This document shows positions 25,457 to 34,319 of a DNA stretch of 64,000 nucleotides, piece by piece; the stretch's first letter is position 1, and every line of letters starts with the position of its first letter. A program made the position numbers and the translations under genes. Origin of the DNA: Tenacibaculum jejuense (GTDB taxonomy: Bacteria > Bacteroidota > Bacteroidia > Flavobacteriales > Flavobacteriaceae); assembly GCF_900198195.1 (NCBI RefSeq), contig NZ_LT899436.1, forward strand, positions 868,001 to 932,000. Direction: 5' to 3'. The notes below the pieces were generated by a model. That model was not told the origin of the DNA and searched no databases. It saw only the letters and a program-made list of their open reading frames with translations.

Positions 25457-25686
25457 GTTTAATATGATTTAAAGTTGATTTTAGTAAAGTATTTATTTTA
25501 CCGATGATAAAAAGTTTTGAGTGGATGTTTGTAGCAATTCTGTAGTGAAAAAGTTGTTTTATGAGGATTTAAAATAAAAATAGTGTTGACAATACGTTAA
25601 TGAAATAGTCATCGACGTTAACGAGTTTGATATTGTTTTAAGAATTGAATAATATTTATTTCACCAGCTGATAAAACAAAATAAAT

Positions 25687-26751
25687 ATGAAAACAATAAC
25701 TTTTACTGTACTAACATTATTCGTTACGTCTTTATCATTTTCTCAAACAGTAAACTTTGATAGTTTAAAAAGTAATTTGGGATATGGTAAAACACTTGAA
25801 TTTATTCATGGAGAAACCAGATCTGGTATATCCTCTTATAGATTTATAAATAGAACGGATAAATCTCAAAATCCAATTTTAACTTTGCAAGTTAAGAATG
25901 AAGATATCAATGATCTTGGTTGGAAAAATAGAGTAACTTTTAATAATGACAAGGTAGGTATTGGTTTATTATCTCCTGAAGAACTTTTAGATGTAAATGG
26001 AAATGCTAGAGTAAAAAAGTTAATTATAAATCCAGTTGCTAACGGAGGTCGTTTCTTACAAATGGGGAAAACTGTAAGTTCAGAACACAGACTATTTAAT
26101 TTTGGTTCTAGTAACGATTACTCTGGGTATAGTTTTTTTAATGTTGATGGAACTTTAAGAATGGATTTTAGTTCGCATGCTAACACTACTTATTTAGGGT
26201 TAAGTGATGAAAATCAACAAGAATTTTTTAAAGCTTCTAAGTCTTCAACTACTGGAGCATTTGTTCATTTGCCACAAGCAAATTCAAGAATAGTAATTGG
26301 TGGTTTTGGAGATTATCTATTAGCAGACAATTATAAGTTTATTGTAAAAGATGGTAATAGTCTCATTGAAGGGAATTTAATCGCTAGTGGAAATATAGGT
26401 ATTGGTACATACAATCCTGATGCAGAATTAACCGTGAAAGGAAAAATTCATGCAGAAGAAGTAAAAATAGATTTGAATGTTCCGGCCGATTATGTATTTG
26501 AAAAGTATTACGAAGGCACATCAAAATTAAAGTCAGATTATATCATGCCTACTTTAAAAGAAGTAGAAGATTACACTAAGAAAAATCATCATTTACCGTC
26601 TGTTCCCTCTGCCAAAGAAATGAAAAAAAAAGGGATTAAAGTAAGTGAAATGACAAATTTATTACTCCAAAAAATAGAGGAATTAACGCTTTATACAATA
26701 GCACAAGAAAAGAGAATAAAGGCGTTAGAGGAAAAAAATAAAAAGCAATAG
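25687..26751 (+). CDS. Secreted fibre-like protein C
   Basis: The 354-residue protein has a signal peptide (MKTITFTVLTLFVTSLSFSQ), a unique N-terminal region, two VGIG-type repeats (DKVGIGLLSPEELLDVNG near residue 92; GNIGIGTYNPDAELTVKG near 237) and the same C-terminal module as proteins A and B in diverged form (MPTLKEVEDYTKKNHHL, LLQKIEELTLYTIAQ), ending in a Lys/Glu coiled coil. It lacks the duplicated leader of A and B. Two bases separate it from the T9SS metallopeptidase gene, so the pair is an operon and the proteins may meet at the cell surface. Function unknown. Confidence 0.75.
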   Translation: MKTITFTVLTLFVTSLSFSQTVNFDSLKSNLGYGKTLEFIHGETRSGISSYRFINRTDKSQNPILTLQVKNEDINDLGWKNRVTFNNDKVGIGLLSPEELLDVNGNARVKKLIINPVANGGRFLQMGKTVSSEHRLFNFGSSNDYSGYSFFNVDGTLRMDFSSHANTTYLGLSDENQQEFFKASKSSTTGAFVHLPQANSRIVIGGFGDYLLADNYKFIVKDGNSLIEGNLIASGNIGIGTYNPDAELTVKGKIHAEEVKIDLNVPADYVFEKYYEGTSKLKSDYIMPTLKEVEDYTKKNHHLPSVPSAKEMKKKGIKVSEMTNLLLQKIEELTLYTIAQEKRIKALEEKNKKQ

Positions 26752-26753
26752 AA

Positions 26754-28868
26754 ATGAAAAATATTTATAGTTATATTCTTTTATTTTTTTCTTTTTACAC
26801 ATTAATCGGGCAAGAAACTAAAGTTGAAATTGTTCCAATTGTACTTGGAAAGAAATTAGTGAATGCATATTCCGTAGAGAATATGCAGAAAGCTTTTAAT
26901 AGTTTATCTAAACAAAAAAAAACTAAAAGTCCTTTAACATACATATCTGCAAATCATCTCTATGTGAGATTTCTGCCAAAAGATAATAAAGAACTACATG
27001 AGTTAATGAATGTTTCCATATTAGAACTTTTTGATCATCCATTAGATTATGAAATTGAACAAGAAGGTAATTATTATCATGATCCAAGCATACCTGATGA
27101 TAGACCTACTTGGTATTATACGGTTATTAAAATAGAAGATATAATTCCTGAGGCGATACAACATATTACTTATCAAGTTTTAGAAGAATTATTTTTACCT
27201 CCAGATAACTCATCAGCTGTAAATTTTTATACTGATTTAGAAGAAAAATCATTGATTTTGACTAAAAATTCTGTAACAGCAACGAGATCTCCAAAATATA
27301 GACCTTCTGGACAAATACTAGTTAGTAATCCTATTTCTGGATCAATTTATAGAGAAAATGAACGCTATGACGGAGTTCCTAATGTTGTTGGAAGAGTTAG
27401 AAAGTGGTTTAAAATATCTAAAGGAATCACTGATAACGATGGCTATTTTCAGGTTTCAAAAAAATTTAGAGGAAAAGTTAATTTCGGTGTAATTTATAAG
27501 AATCAACATGCAAGTATTTTACCAGGACCTTTTTCACCTTTGTATTTATATTATGGTGGAGCTTTTTTAGACGGACCAAGAAGAGAAGGTCATTGGGAAT
27601 ATAGATCGCATCGAGGAACTAGTTCATACAAATGGGGTGCTATCATGAGAGGAGTTCATGATTATCATTATACATATGCTCCTAATTTAGACATTTTGCC
27701 ACCTCCAAATAAATTAAGAATTGCAGCATTTAATTTTCCATTTATAGAAAGACCATTCGCACCAATGTTTCATCAGCAAGATAATCAGTCATTTGGTTTT
27801 GCAATCCCTGGCGATTTCAGTGATATTTATATAGATCAACAGAATAAACCTTATCATAATATATACGATATTGTAATTCACGAACTAGGTCACGCTGCAC
27901 ACTGGAGATGGGTTGGAAATTGGGCATATCTCTTTTTGGAACTAACAGATAGCACGCGTTATAAGCAGAGTAGAATGGCAACAGAAGCTTGGGCAGATGG
28001 TATTGCAGATTATGCGAGTAAATTTAAATTTAATTTGCATTCAGTACACCCATATGCGTGTAATGATTTAGATGAAAGAATAGATGATTTATATCCAAAA
28101 TTTATAGTTCGAGATCTAATGGATAATAAACAGAGTAATAATACCTGTACTATTGTAGATAATGTTTCGGGTTTTAATCATAATCAAATTTTTTATGCTT
28201 TAGAAAGTTCAAGACATCATGCTTTAGAAAAGTGGCGAGATAATTTGATTCAAAAAGATCCATCACAAGAAGAAGTACTTAGAGAGTATTTTGCACAATG
28301 GATAGGGGAAGAGTATGTGCCATGTAGTGCAGCTCCTTTAGTTTTAAATACTGATTATACTTCAGAAGAAAATATTGATATAACACATTCGAATACGATA
28401 TTTATGAAGAATGGATTTTACTTTAAACCAACTGAGAGTACTCATAGATTTAGAGGAGAAATTGTTTGTAATTATCCTGGAGCAGGTTCTCAAATGAATA
28501 GAGTTGTTAATAATGAAAATACATTTAGTTCTACTGTTTATCATGATGATTTTAAGTTTATTCCTAACCAATCTATCGTATTTCCTCCAAAATATTTAGA
28601 GGATATAGAAGAAATTATAGTTAAAGAAAATGCAGATGAGTTACTGTTTTATCCCATTCCTGTTGATGATGTTTTATATGTGAAAAGTAGTAGAATACCT
28701 TTAGAGTGGAGGGTTATTGATATTACTGGTAAAACTATGACTAAGGGTAATTTTAAGTCAGATACTTTACAAACTATTCATGTAAATAATTTACCTAAAG
28801 GCATGTATTTTGTAAAAGTAAATTTTTTAAATGGAACTAGTGACTTTAAAAGAATATTAAAAAATTAA
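26754..28868 (+). CDS. T9SS-sorted putative zinc metallopeptidase
   Basis: The 704-residue protein has a signal peptide (to about residue 20), a large region with a carboxypeptidase-regulatory-like stretch near 190-270, a zinc motif HELGH (residues 376-380), and TEAWADGIADY with Glu411 and Asp415 as a possible gluzincin-type third ligand. At the C-terminus is a type IX secretion sorting domain (FYPIPVDDVLYV through NNLPKGMYFVKVN to FKRILKN). The protein should be exported by T9SS and attached to or released from the surface. Proteolysis is inferred from HEXXH; no known family was recognised. It forms an operon with fibre-like protein C. Confidence 0.8.
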   Translation: MKNIYSYILLFFSFYTLIGQETKVEIVPIVLGKKLVNAYSVENMQKAFNSLSKQKKTKSPLTYISANHLYVRFLPKDNKELHELMNVSILELFDHPLDYEIEQEGNYYHDPSIPDDRPTWYYTVIKIEDIIPEAIQHITYQVLEELFLPPDNSSAVNFYTDLEEKSLILTKNSVTATRSPKYRPSGQILVSNPISGSIYRENERYDGVPNVVGRVRKWFKISKGITDNDGYFQVSKKFRGKVNFGVIYKNQHASILPGPFSPLYLYYGGAFLDGPRREGHWEYRSHRGTSSYKWGAIMRGVHDYHYTYAPNLDILPPPNKLRIAAFNFPFIERPFAPMFHQQDNQSFGFAIPGDFSDIYIDQQNKPYHNIYDIVIHELGHAAHWRWVGNWAYLFLELTDSTRYKQSRMATEAWADGIADYASKFKFNLHSVHPYACNDLDERIDDLYPKFIVRDLMDNKQSNNTCTIVDNVSGFNHNQIFYALESSRHHALEKWRDNLIQKDPSQEEVLREYFAQWIGEEYVPCSAAPLVLNTDYTSEENIDITHSNTIFMKNGFYFKPTESTHRFRGEIVCNYPGAGSQMNRVVNNENTFSSTVYHDDFKFIPNQSIVFPPKYLEDIEEIIVKENADELLFYPIPVDDVLYVKSSRIPLEWRVIDITGKTMTKGNFKSDTLQTIHVNNLPKGMYFVKVNFLNGTSDFKRILKN

Positions 28869-29046
28869 TGGACAGAAAGTAACAAACGAATCATTAGGTT
28901 ATTTTTTATTTTAAAAAAGTTATGCTCAAATACATCTGTCTCAAACACAATACCTATAGCCTCAGAATTCGAAGTTACTTAGCATTACACAATACTCTTT
29001 CATCTGGTTAAATTTTTAAGTTTTTAGTATGATGAGATTTTAATTT

Positions 29047-29080
29047 AATCTACAGCTTTAACTTAATAAAGCTGTAGATT
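29047..29080. terminator. Strong bidirectional terminator
   Basis: A perfect 14-base stem (29047-29060 with 29067-29080) with a six-base loop and T residues behind. It lies between the metallopeptidase gene and the minus-strand peptide gene. Confidence 0.88.
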
Positions 29081-29129
29081 TTTGAAGGTTTGAAAATTAT
29101 TTGTGGTTGAAAAAGATTAGAATTCTAGT

Positions 29130-29306
29130 TTAATAAAACATACAGCCATAAATAGAACAACGACCTGGCTCACAGTATTCTGTGCCGTTTATTTGAAAAC
29201 AACACCTGTTTCTTCCTTTGCAATACGTTCTTATGGATCCTTTAATTTGTTGTAATTGTTCACGTTGTAAAATTTTTACACCGTCTAGTTTTAGTAAGTT
29301 TTTCAT
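29130..29306 (-). CDS. Cys-rich peptide precursor with GG-type leader (paralogue)
   Basis: A 58-codon gene. The leader pattern LDGVKILQREQLQQIKGS matches the peptide at 25280-25456 (LNGVKIL...L..I.GA), with Gly23-Ser24 at the predicted cleavage site. The core has six Cys, at 29, 35, 36, 45, 50 and 55; the last two match the positions in the paralogue, and both have a basic RGNR/GRNR segment before a Cys. The core would be about 34 residues, probably disulfide-bonded. It has its own upstream palindrome and shares the strong terminator at 29047-29080. No modification or export genes are nearby. Confidence 0.72.
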   Translation of the reverse strand: MKNLLKLDGVKILQREQLQQIKGSIRTYCKGRNRCCFQINGTEYCEPGRCSIYGCMFY

Positions 29307-29330
29307 AATGTAATAGGTTTTGGTTAATAT

Positions 29331-29347
29331 TTTACGTGAAACGTAAA
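29331..29347. promoter_or_regulatory. Inverted repeat upstream of the Cys-rich peptide gene
   Basis: TTTACGT and ACGTAAA form a perfect inverted repeat with a three-base spacer, 25-41 bases before the start codon. It could be an operator or a leader hairpin. Confidence 0.45.
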
Positions 29348-29569
29348 CCCAAAAATTAATATAAATAGAAAAGAAGGATAGGAAATTATAGAGAGATTCA
29401 GATATTAACTCGTCTTTTAAATGGAATATATGATTAAACTATGCGAGCATATTTTAATATGAAATTAGGTTTCTTTTTATTTGATTAATTTAGAGGTTGT
29501 GTAAATATAACAAAAAAAGCTATTGTTTTTTATGATTTATATATTTTTTACGCTTTTTATTAATAAATT

Positions 29570-30331
29570 TTAAAATTTGACGGAAAATAAATTTCTTGCG
29601 CCTTTTAGTCCGCATTTTTGATATTTATGATATGCTTTTGCAACCTTTTCATGAATAGTACTAGCAGGAGCATTCGACAACCAACCTTTTACAGCAGCAG
29701 TTAATGTATAAGCCTCAGGTGCCATTAAATTGGTAGTCCAAAGTATTGGGTTAGCACCAGCTTTTTTTATATGATCAGAGAAAAAGTGTTTACTATAACA
29801 AGCTAAAATGATAACATCATTTTTTTTAGGGCTTGTATTCTGATAATTCAAATTTACATTGAACTCCATTAAACCATCATGACCTATGTATGATATTAAA
29901 TTTGCTGTACCACCAAAGGAAAGCGTTTTAGATTGAAAATTTATAGTTTCTTTTTTTTGCTGATTAGAAGCTAATAAAAAATCCTGAGTACAATTTTTTA
30001 TCTTTTCACCATCATAAGCATCTGCAAGTAAATAAGCGTCTTTAGATATATGTTTAAATAAAACTCGTTCTAAAATATTGGAATTTTGGGTGGAAAGTTT
30101 AGCGACTAACTTCCAGTTTTTACTTTTATATTTTAAAAATGATTTCACACCGTATGCAGCTCCCCAGTATAGGTTATTATAAGGATCTTTACCATTGCCC
30201 AACTTTTTAGGTACTGGAACTATACCTTGAAATTCATTATCACACAACGCTACATATACATGTATAGTTTTTGTCTGTGAATATGTTTTGTAAGAGATTA
30301 AAATAAATAATAGAATTAATGTTTTTTTCAT
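29570..30331 (-). CDS. Secreted protein with clan-CD-like His/Cys pattern
   Basis: The 253-residue protein has a signal peptide (to about residue 19, YKTYSQ). Two hydrophobic strands are each followed by a candidate catalytic residue: ISYIGHDGLMEF (His151) and VIILACYSKHFF (Cys178). This strand-GH-G and strand-AC-S arrangement recalls caspase/gingipain/CHAT peptidases, although the His-Cys distance of 27 is shorter than usual. A later ANPILWTTNLMAPEAY segment fits the same fold type. The protein would act outside the cytoplasm. It is a single gene between the peptide gene and a small membrane protein. Peptidase activity is inference only. Confidence 0.6.
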   Translation of the reverse strand: MKKTLILLFILISYKTYSQTKTIHVYVALCDNEFQGIVPVPKKLGNGKDPYNNLYWGAAYGVKSFLKYKSKNWKLVAKLSTQNSNILERVLFKHISKDAYLLADAYDGEKIKNCTQDFLLASNQQKKETINFQSKTLSFGGTANLISYIGHDGLMEFNVNLNYQNTSPKKNDVIILACYSKHFFSDHIKKAGANPILWTTNLMAPEAYTLTAAVKGWLSNAPASTIHEKVAKAYHKYQKCGLKGARNLFSVKF

Positions 30332-30392
30332 AGCTAGGTATTATTACTACTAATATAACGTTAATTACAATAATAAATTTTAACCTGAGATT

Positions 30393-30752
30393 TTAAGCAA
30401 AAGCAATAATTGATATCGCTCCAATAATTGAAGCAATAACTCCCATTTGTAAAATTAAAATTGGAGTTATTTTGACTAACTCTTTATCTTGATCAGAAAT
30501 TTTAGCTTTAAAAACTCTAGCGATAATAAGTCCAACAGTAGTATCGAAAACTCCCAGTAAAAAACTACCTATAATTGCAGAAACAAAAGTTCCATTTAAT
30601 TTTAAATATACTGCTGTTATTCCATAAATAATAAATGATCCAAAAGCAAACCACACATATTCAAAGTTTAAAACTCTGGATAGTATAGAGCTAATTACGT
30701 CATATAGACTAATGACGGCAAATCCAATCAATATTATAAATAGAGATTCCAA
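30393..30752 (-). CDS. Small integral membrane protein, unknown
   Basis: A 119-residue protein with about four hydrophobic segments (near residues 3-25, 33-52, 56-80 and 96-118) and a short polar loop (FKAKISDQDKEL) near 81-95. No family motif recognised. It lies 33 bases downstream of the nucleoside transporter on the same strand and may be transcribed with it. Confidence 0.6.
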   Translation of the reverse strand: MESLFIILIGFAVISLYDVISSILSRVLNFEYVWFAFGSFIIYGITAVYLKLNGTFVSAIIGSFLLGVFDTTVGLIIARVFKAKISDQDKELVKITPILILQMGVIASIIGAISIIAFA

Positions 30753-30785
30753 AGCAGATTTTAAAAAAGGTTAATTTATTAAAGT

Positions 30786-32510
30786 TTATCCTATTATCAT
30801 TCCAGCAATTGTGGCAGACATTAAAGAAGCAATAGTTCCTCCAATTAAAGCTTTTATACCAAATTCTGATAATGTTTTTCTTTGTCCGGGAGCTAGAGAA
30901 CCAATTCCTCCAATTTGTATACCAATTGATGCAAAATTAGCAAAACCACACAACATATACGTTGCCATTATTACAGATTTATTATAAGTTAAATGTGTAG
31001 TGTTGCTTATATCTTTTAATTCTGCTAATTGAATGTATCCAACAAATTCACTAGCAGCTAATTTTATACCTAATAATTGTCCCATTAAAGCTGTGTCTTC
31101 ACTTGCAACTCCAATTAACCACATTAAAGGAGCAAAAATATATCCTAAAATTGCTTCTATTGATAAAGCGTTGTAAGAAGTATTAGCGGCCATCCAAACA
31201 TTTAAATTCGTTACATCACCAATCCATCCTAACATACCATTTATCATTGCAATAAATGCTACAAACACCAATAGCATAGCTCCTACATTCATGGCTAATT
31301 GTAAACCTTCAGTAGTACCATTAGCAATAGCATCTAAAACGTTAGAACCTATTTTTTCAGAAGATACTTTAACATCAGTATTAATTTCTTCAGTCTGAGG
31401 GTACAAAATTTTCGAAATTACAATAGCTCCAGGTGCAGCCATGACAGAAGCAGCTAATAAATGTTTTGCAAATTGTAAGCGTAAAACAGGATCATCTCCT
31501 CCTAGAAATCCAATATACGCAGCTAAAACGGCTCCAGCTACAGTAGCCATACCACCAATCATTACTAATAGAATTTCTGAACGAGTCATCTTTTCTAAGT
31601 AAGCTTTAATCAAAAGTGGCGCTTCTGTTTGTCCTAAAAATATATTTCCAGCAACAGACAAACTCTCAGCACCTGAAATTTTTAAGATTTTAGATAGTGT
31701 CCAAGCCATTACTTTTACTACCTTTTGAATAATTCCTAAGTAAAATAATAGAGAAGTTAAAGCGGAAAAGAAAATTATTGTAGGTAAAACTTGAAAGGCA
31801 AAGATGAATCCAAAAGTATCCATATCCACAACTAAGCCTTCGAATAAAAACTTACTACCTGCTCTAGTAAAGTCTAAAACACTTACAAAAAGTTGTCCTA
31901 CACCATTAAAAATCTTTTGAATTAGAGGAATTTTAAGAACACCAACAGCAATAAATAGTTGAAAAATTAAACCTAAACCTACAGTTTTCCAGTCTATCGC
32001 TTTTTTGTTATTACTAAAAAGAAAAGCGATCAATAATAATACTAGCATTCCTAAAGTACCTCTCCATAAACTATTTGTAGAGAAGCCTTGACTAGCTATG
32101 ATTTTGTTTTCTTCACTTTTAAGAGTAGTATTAACAGTTTCTGTTGCTTGATCTGTTATTGTGGTTTTTATTGAAAAATTATATAAGACATCCTTTTCGG
32201 AAATTGAAAGTATAGAATCATTTAGAGTTACAATATTGTAATATCTAACAGTATCTTTTGGTGTCTTATAATTAAAAATTAATAAGTTATTTTGATGAAT
32301 ATAATTTCCAGTTGCATGTAAACTATCTTTAGCTGATAGGAAGTATGAAAATTCCCCTTTATTCAATGTGAAATAATCATTTTTATTTATTTCTACTAAA
32401 GATGTTCCAGAGTTATTATGTATAGATTTAAATTTCCATGTTTTATCGATATTTTGCGAAAACAACGCAAAAGAAAAAACACACAGAAGAAGTGTGATTA
32501 ATTTTTTCAT
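30786..32510 (-). CDS. nupC: Concentrative nucleoside transporter (CNT) with extra N-terminal domain
   Basis: The 574-residue protein has a signal peptide (to FSQ, residue 19), a beta-rich lipocalin-like extracellular region (about 20-125), then a CNT membrane core. CNT landmarks include FQVLPTIIFFSALTSLLFYLG near 240, GNIFLGQTEAPLLIKAY near 287, MIGGMATVAGAVLAAYIGF near 318 and the C-terminal GFANFASIGIQIGG near 525. CNTs import nucleosides with Na+ or H+. The added N-terminal domain is a feature of Bacteroidota members. It lies 17 bases downstream of the bifunctional nuclease gene; together they may recover nucleosides from nucleic acid. Confidence 0.9.
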   Translation of the reverse strand: MKKLITLLLCVFSFALFSQNIDKTWKFKSIHNNSGTSLVEINKNDYFTLNKGEFSYFLSAKDSLHATGNYIHQNNLLIFNYKTPKDTVRYYNIVTLNDSILSISEKDVLYNFSIKTTITDQATETVNTTLKSEENKIIASQGFSTNSLWRGTLGMLVLLLIAFLFSNNKKAIDWKTVGLGLIFQLFIAVGVLKIPLIQKIFNGVGQLFVSVLDFTRAGSKFLFEGLVVDMDTFGFIFAFQVLPTIIFFSALTSLLFYLGIIQKVVKVMAWTLSKILKISGAESLSVAGNIFLGQTEAPLLIKAYLEKMTRSEILLVMIGGMATVAGAVLAAYIGFLGGDDPVLRLQFAKHLLAASVMAAPGAIVISKILYPQTEEINTDVKVSSEKIGSNVLDAIANGTTEGLQLAMNVGAMLLVFVAFIAMINGMLGWIGDVTNLNVWMAANTSYNALSIEAILGYIFAPLMWLIGVASEDTALMGQLLGIKLAASEFVGYIQLAELKDISNTTHLTYNKSVIMATYMLCGFANFASIGIQIGGIGSLAPGQRKTLSEFGIKALIGGTIASLMSATIAGMIIG

Positions 32511-32527
32511 TCAAAGAATATTATGTT

Positions 32528-33136
32528 TTATGAACGCTTGCTAATCTCGTCTCTTATTTTAGCAGCTAGTTCGTAATCTTCATTATTTACAGCTTCATTC
32601 AATTGTTCTTCAAGTTCATTTAAAGAAAGATCAGAAAAGTCAGCTGTACTTGTAAACTCAATTTCTTGTTCAATATGGATGTCATCAGTGTCATTTTCAT
32701 CAGAACTACCCAACTCTTCTTCTGTCTTTAAATATATACCAGCTTTGTCTAATATATTTTCGTAGGTGAAAATTGGAGCTTGAAAACGAACGGCTAATGC
32801 TATAGCATCAGAAGTTCTTGTGTCAATAACTTCTTCTACACCATCACGTTCGCATATTAAACTAGAAAAAAAGACTCCATCTACTAATTTATGAATAATA
32901 ATCTGTTTTACAGTAATGCTAAAACGCTCAGCAAAAGATTTAAATAAATCATGGGTAAGTGGTCTTGGAGGTCGAATTTCTTTTTCTAATGCGATTGCAA
33001 TCGATTGTGCTTCAAATGCTCCGATAATAATTGGTAAAGTTCTAGTTCCTTCCATTTCGCTAAGCACTAAAGCATATGCTCCGCTTTGTGTTTGGCTATA
33101 TGAAATTCCTTTAATAGTTAGTCTTACTAGGCTCAT
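32528..33136 (-). CDS. Bifunctional nuclease family protein (DUF151) with UVR domain
   Basis: The start is placed at MSLVRLTIKG (ATG at 33136), the usual beginning of this family; an ATG six codons earlier is less likely. The 202-residue protein has the DUF151/BFN core (LPIIIGAFEAQSIAIALE near 36, RPPRPLTHDLF near 56, DTRTSDAIALAVRF near 103), an acidic linker and a C-terminal UVR motif (LNEAVNNEDYELAAKIRDEI) that often mediates protein contact. Family members have been reported with nuclease activity in plants and bacteria. It is encoded upstream of nupC in the same direction. Confidence 0.9.
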   Translation of the reverse strand: MSLVRLTIKGISYSQTQSGAYALVLSEMEGTRTLPIIIGAFEAQSIAIALEKEIRPPRPLTHDLFKSFAERFSITVKQIIIHKLVDGVFFSSLICERDGVEEVIDTRTSDAIALAVRFQAPIFTYENILDKAGIYLKTEEELGSSDENDTDDIHIEQEIEFTSTADFSDLSLNELEEQLNEAVNNEDYELAAKIRDEISKRS

Positions 33137-33240
33137 GTATCTGTCTTCATACAAAAAAAGCGGTCTTTAATTAGACTGCCTTTAGGGTGCCACAATTTAA
33201 TAAAAAATATGACTACGGAAAGATTTAATTTTAAAAAATA

Positions 33241-33275
33241 AAAACTCTAGAAAAACAATTGATTTCTAGAGTTTT
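33241..33275. terminator. Bidirectional terminator downstream of etfA
   Basis: A perfect 13-base stem (33241-33253 with 33263-33275), nine-base loop, A-rich before and T-rich after; it lies 22 bases past the etfA stop on the minus strand. Confidence 0.9.
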
Positions 33276-33296
33276 TTTAAATATATCTTTTGATTC

Positions 33297-34250
33297 CTAA
33301 GCTTGTTTAAAAGCTTTTAATTTTTCAATTAATTGAGGAACTACTTCAAAAGCGTCTCCAACGATTCCGTAATCAGCAGCTTTAAAGAAAGGTGCTTCAG
33401 GATCGTTATTGATAACAACTTTTACTTTAGAAGCGTTAACTCCTGCTAAGTGTTGAATAGCTCCAGAAATACCTATTGCAATATATAAGTTAGAAGCTAC
33501 AGGCTTTCCAGTTTGCCCAACATGTTCGCTGTGAGGTCTCCATCCTAAATCAGAAACTGGTTTAGAACAAGCTGTAGCTGCGCCTAATACACCAGCTAAC
33601 TCTTCAACCATTCCCCAGTTTTCAGGACCTTTTAATCCACGGCCAGCAGATACTACAACATCAGCATCAGCGATAGTAACAGTTCCAGTTGCTTTATCTA
33701 TAGAAACTGAAGATACTCCTAATTCTGGTAAAGAGGCATCAAAACTTTCAGTTGCACCAGAAACAGAACTTTCATGTGCTCCATATGAATTCTTAGCAAC
33801 ACCGATAACCTTATTTTCAGTTAAAATTTCAGTGTTATTAAATCCTTTATTTGAAAAAGCTTTACGCTTCACTACAAAAGAACTAGAAGTGTCAGGTAAT
33901 GCAACTACATTGGAAGCATATCCTGCTTCTAAGCCTACAGCTACTAATGGAGCTAATGTTAAACCATCTACACTAGAATCTATAACAACAACATTTGAAG
34001 ACTGTGCCTCTGCTACTTGTTTTATTACTGCGGCATAACCTTTAGCATTAAAAGAACTTAAGTCATTTTTAACTTCAATTACTTTATCTGCACCGTAAGT
34101 GTATAATTCACTAGCATCTCCACCGTTGATAGATAAAGTTACTAAGTTAGTTCCTAATTGTTCAGCTACTTTTTTTCCGTATGATACAACTTCAAAAGCT
34201 GTTTTTTTAAATTTTCCTTCCGAAGAGTCGGCAAAAACTAATACAGACAT
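33297..34250 (-). CDS. etfA: Electron transfer flavoprotein subunit alpha
   Basis: The 317-residue protein is the ETF alpha/FixB subunit. The C-terminal FAD-binding part shows ADVVVSAGRGLKGPENW near 195, RPHSEHVGQTGKPVASNLYIA near 245 (given as a region; SEHVGQTGK holds FAD contacts) and GAIQHLAGVNASK near 272. With EtfB it carries electrons from acyl-CoA and other dehydrogenases to the quinone pool. It is encoded 70 bases downstream of etfB, with a hairpin in the gap. Confidence 0.96.
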   Translation of the reverse strand: MSVLVFADSSEGKFKKTAFEVVSYGKKVAEQLGTNLVTLSINGGDASELYTYGADKVIEVKNDLSSFNAKGYAAVIKQVAEAQSSNVVVIDSSVDGLTLAPLVAVGLEAGYASNVVALPDTSSSFVVKRKAFSNKGFNNTEILTENKVIGVAKNSYGAHESSVSGATESFDASLPELGVSSVSIDKATGTVTIADADVVVSAGRGLKGPENWGMVEELAGVLGAATACSKPVSDLGWRPHSEHVGQTGKPVASNLYIAIGISGAIQHLAGVNASKVKVVINNDPEAPFFKAADYGIVGDAFEVVPQLIEKLKAFKQA

Positions 34251-34272
34251 AATTTTTAATTTTTTAAGTTTT

Positions 34273-34300
34273 TAATGGGTGTATATTTCAACACCCATTA
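34273..34300 (-). promoter_or_regulatory. Intercistronic hairpin between etfB and etfA
   Basis: TAATGGGTGT pairs perfectly with ACACCCATTA around an eight-base loop. On the minus strand it is followed by A-rich, not T-rich, sequence, so it is unlikely to terminate. It may protect or process the etfBA transcript. Confidence 0.5.
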
Positions 34301-34319
34301 AAAAGAATTGATTTTAAAT

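Noticed and set aside
34273..34300. Terminator between etfB and etfA
   Set aside because: The hairpin is not followed by a T tract on the coding strand, and both genes encode subunits of one protein.
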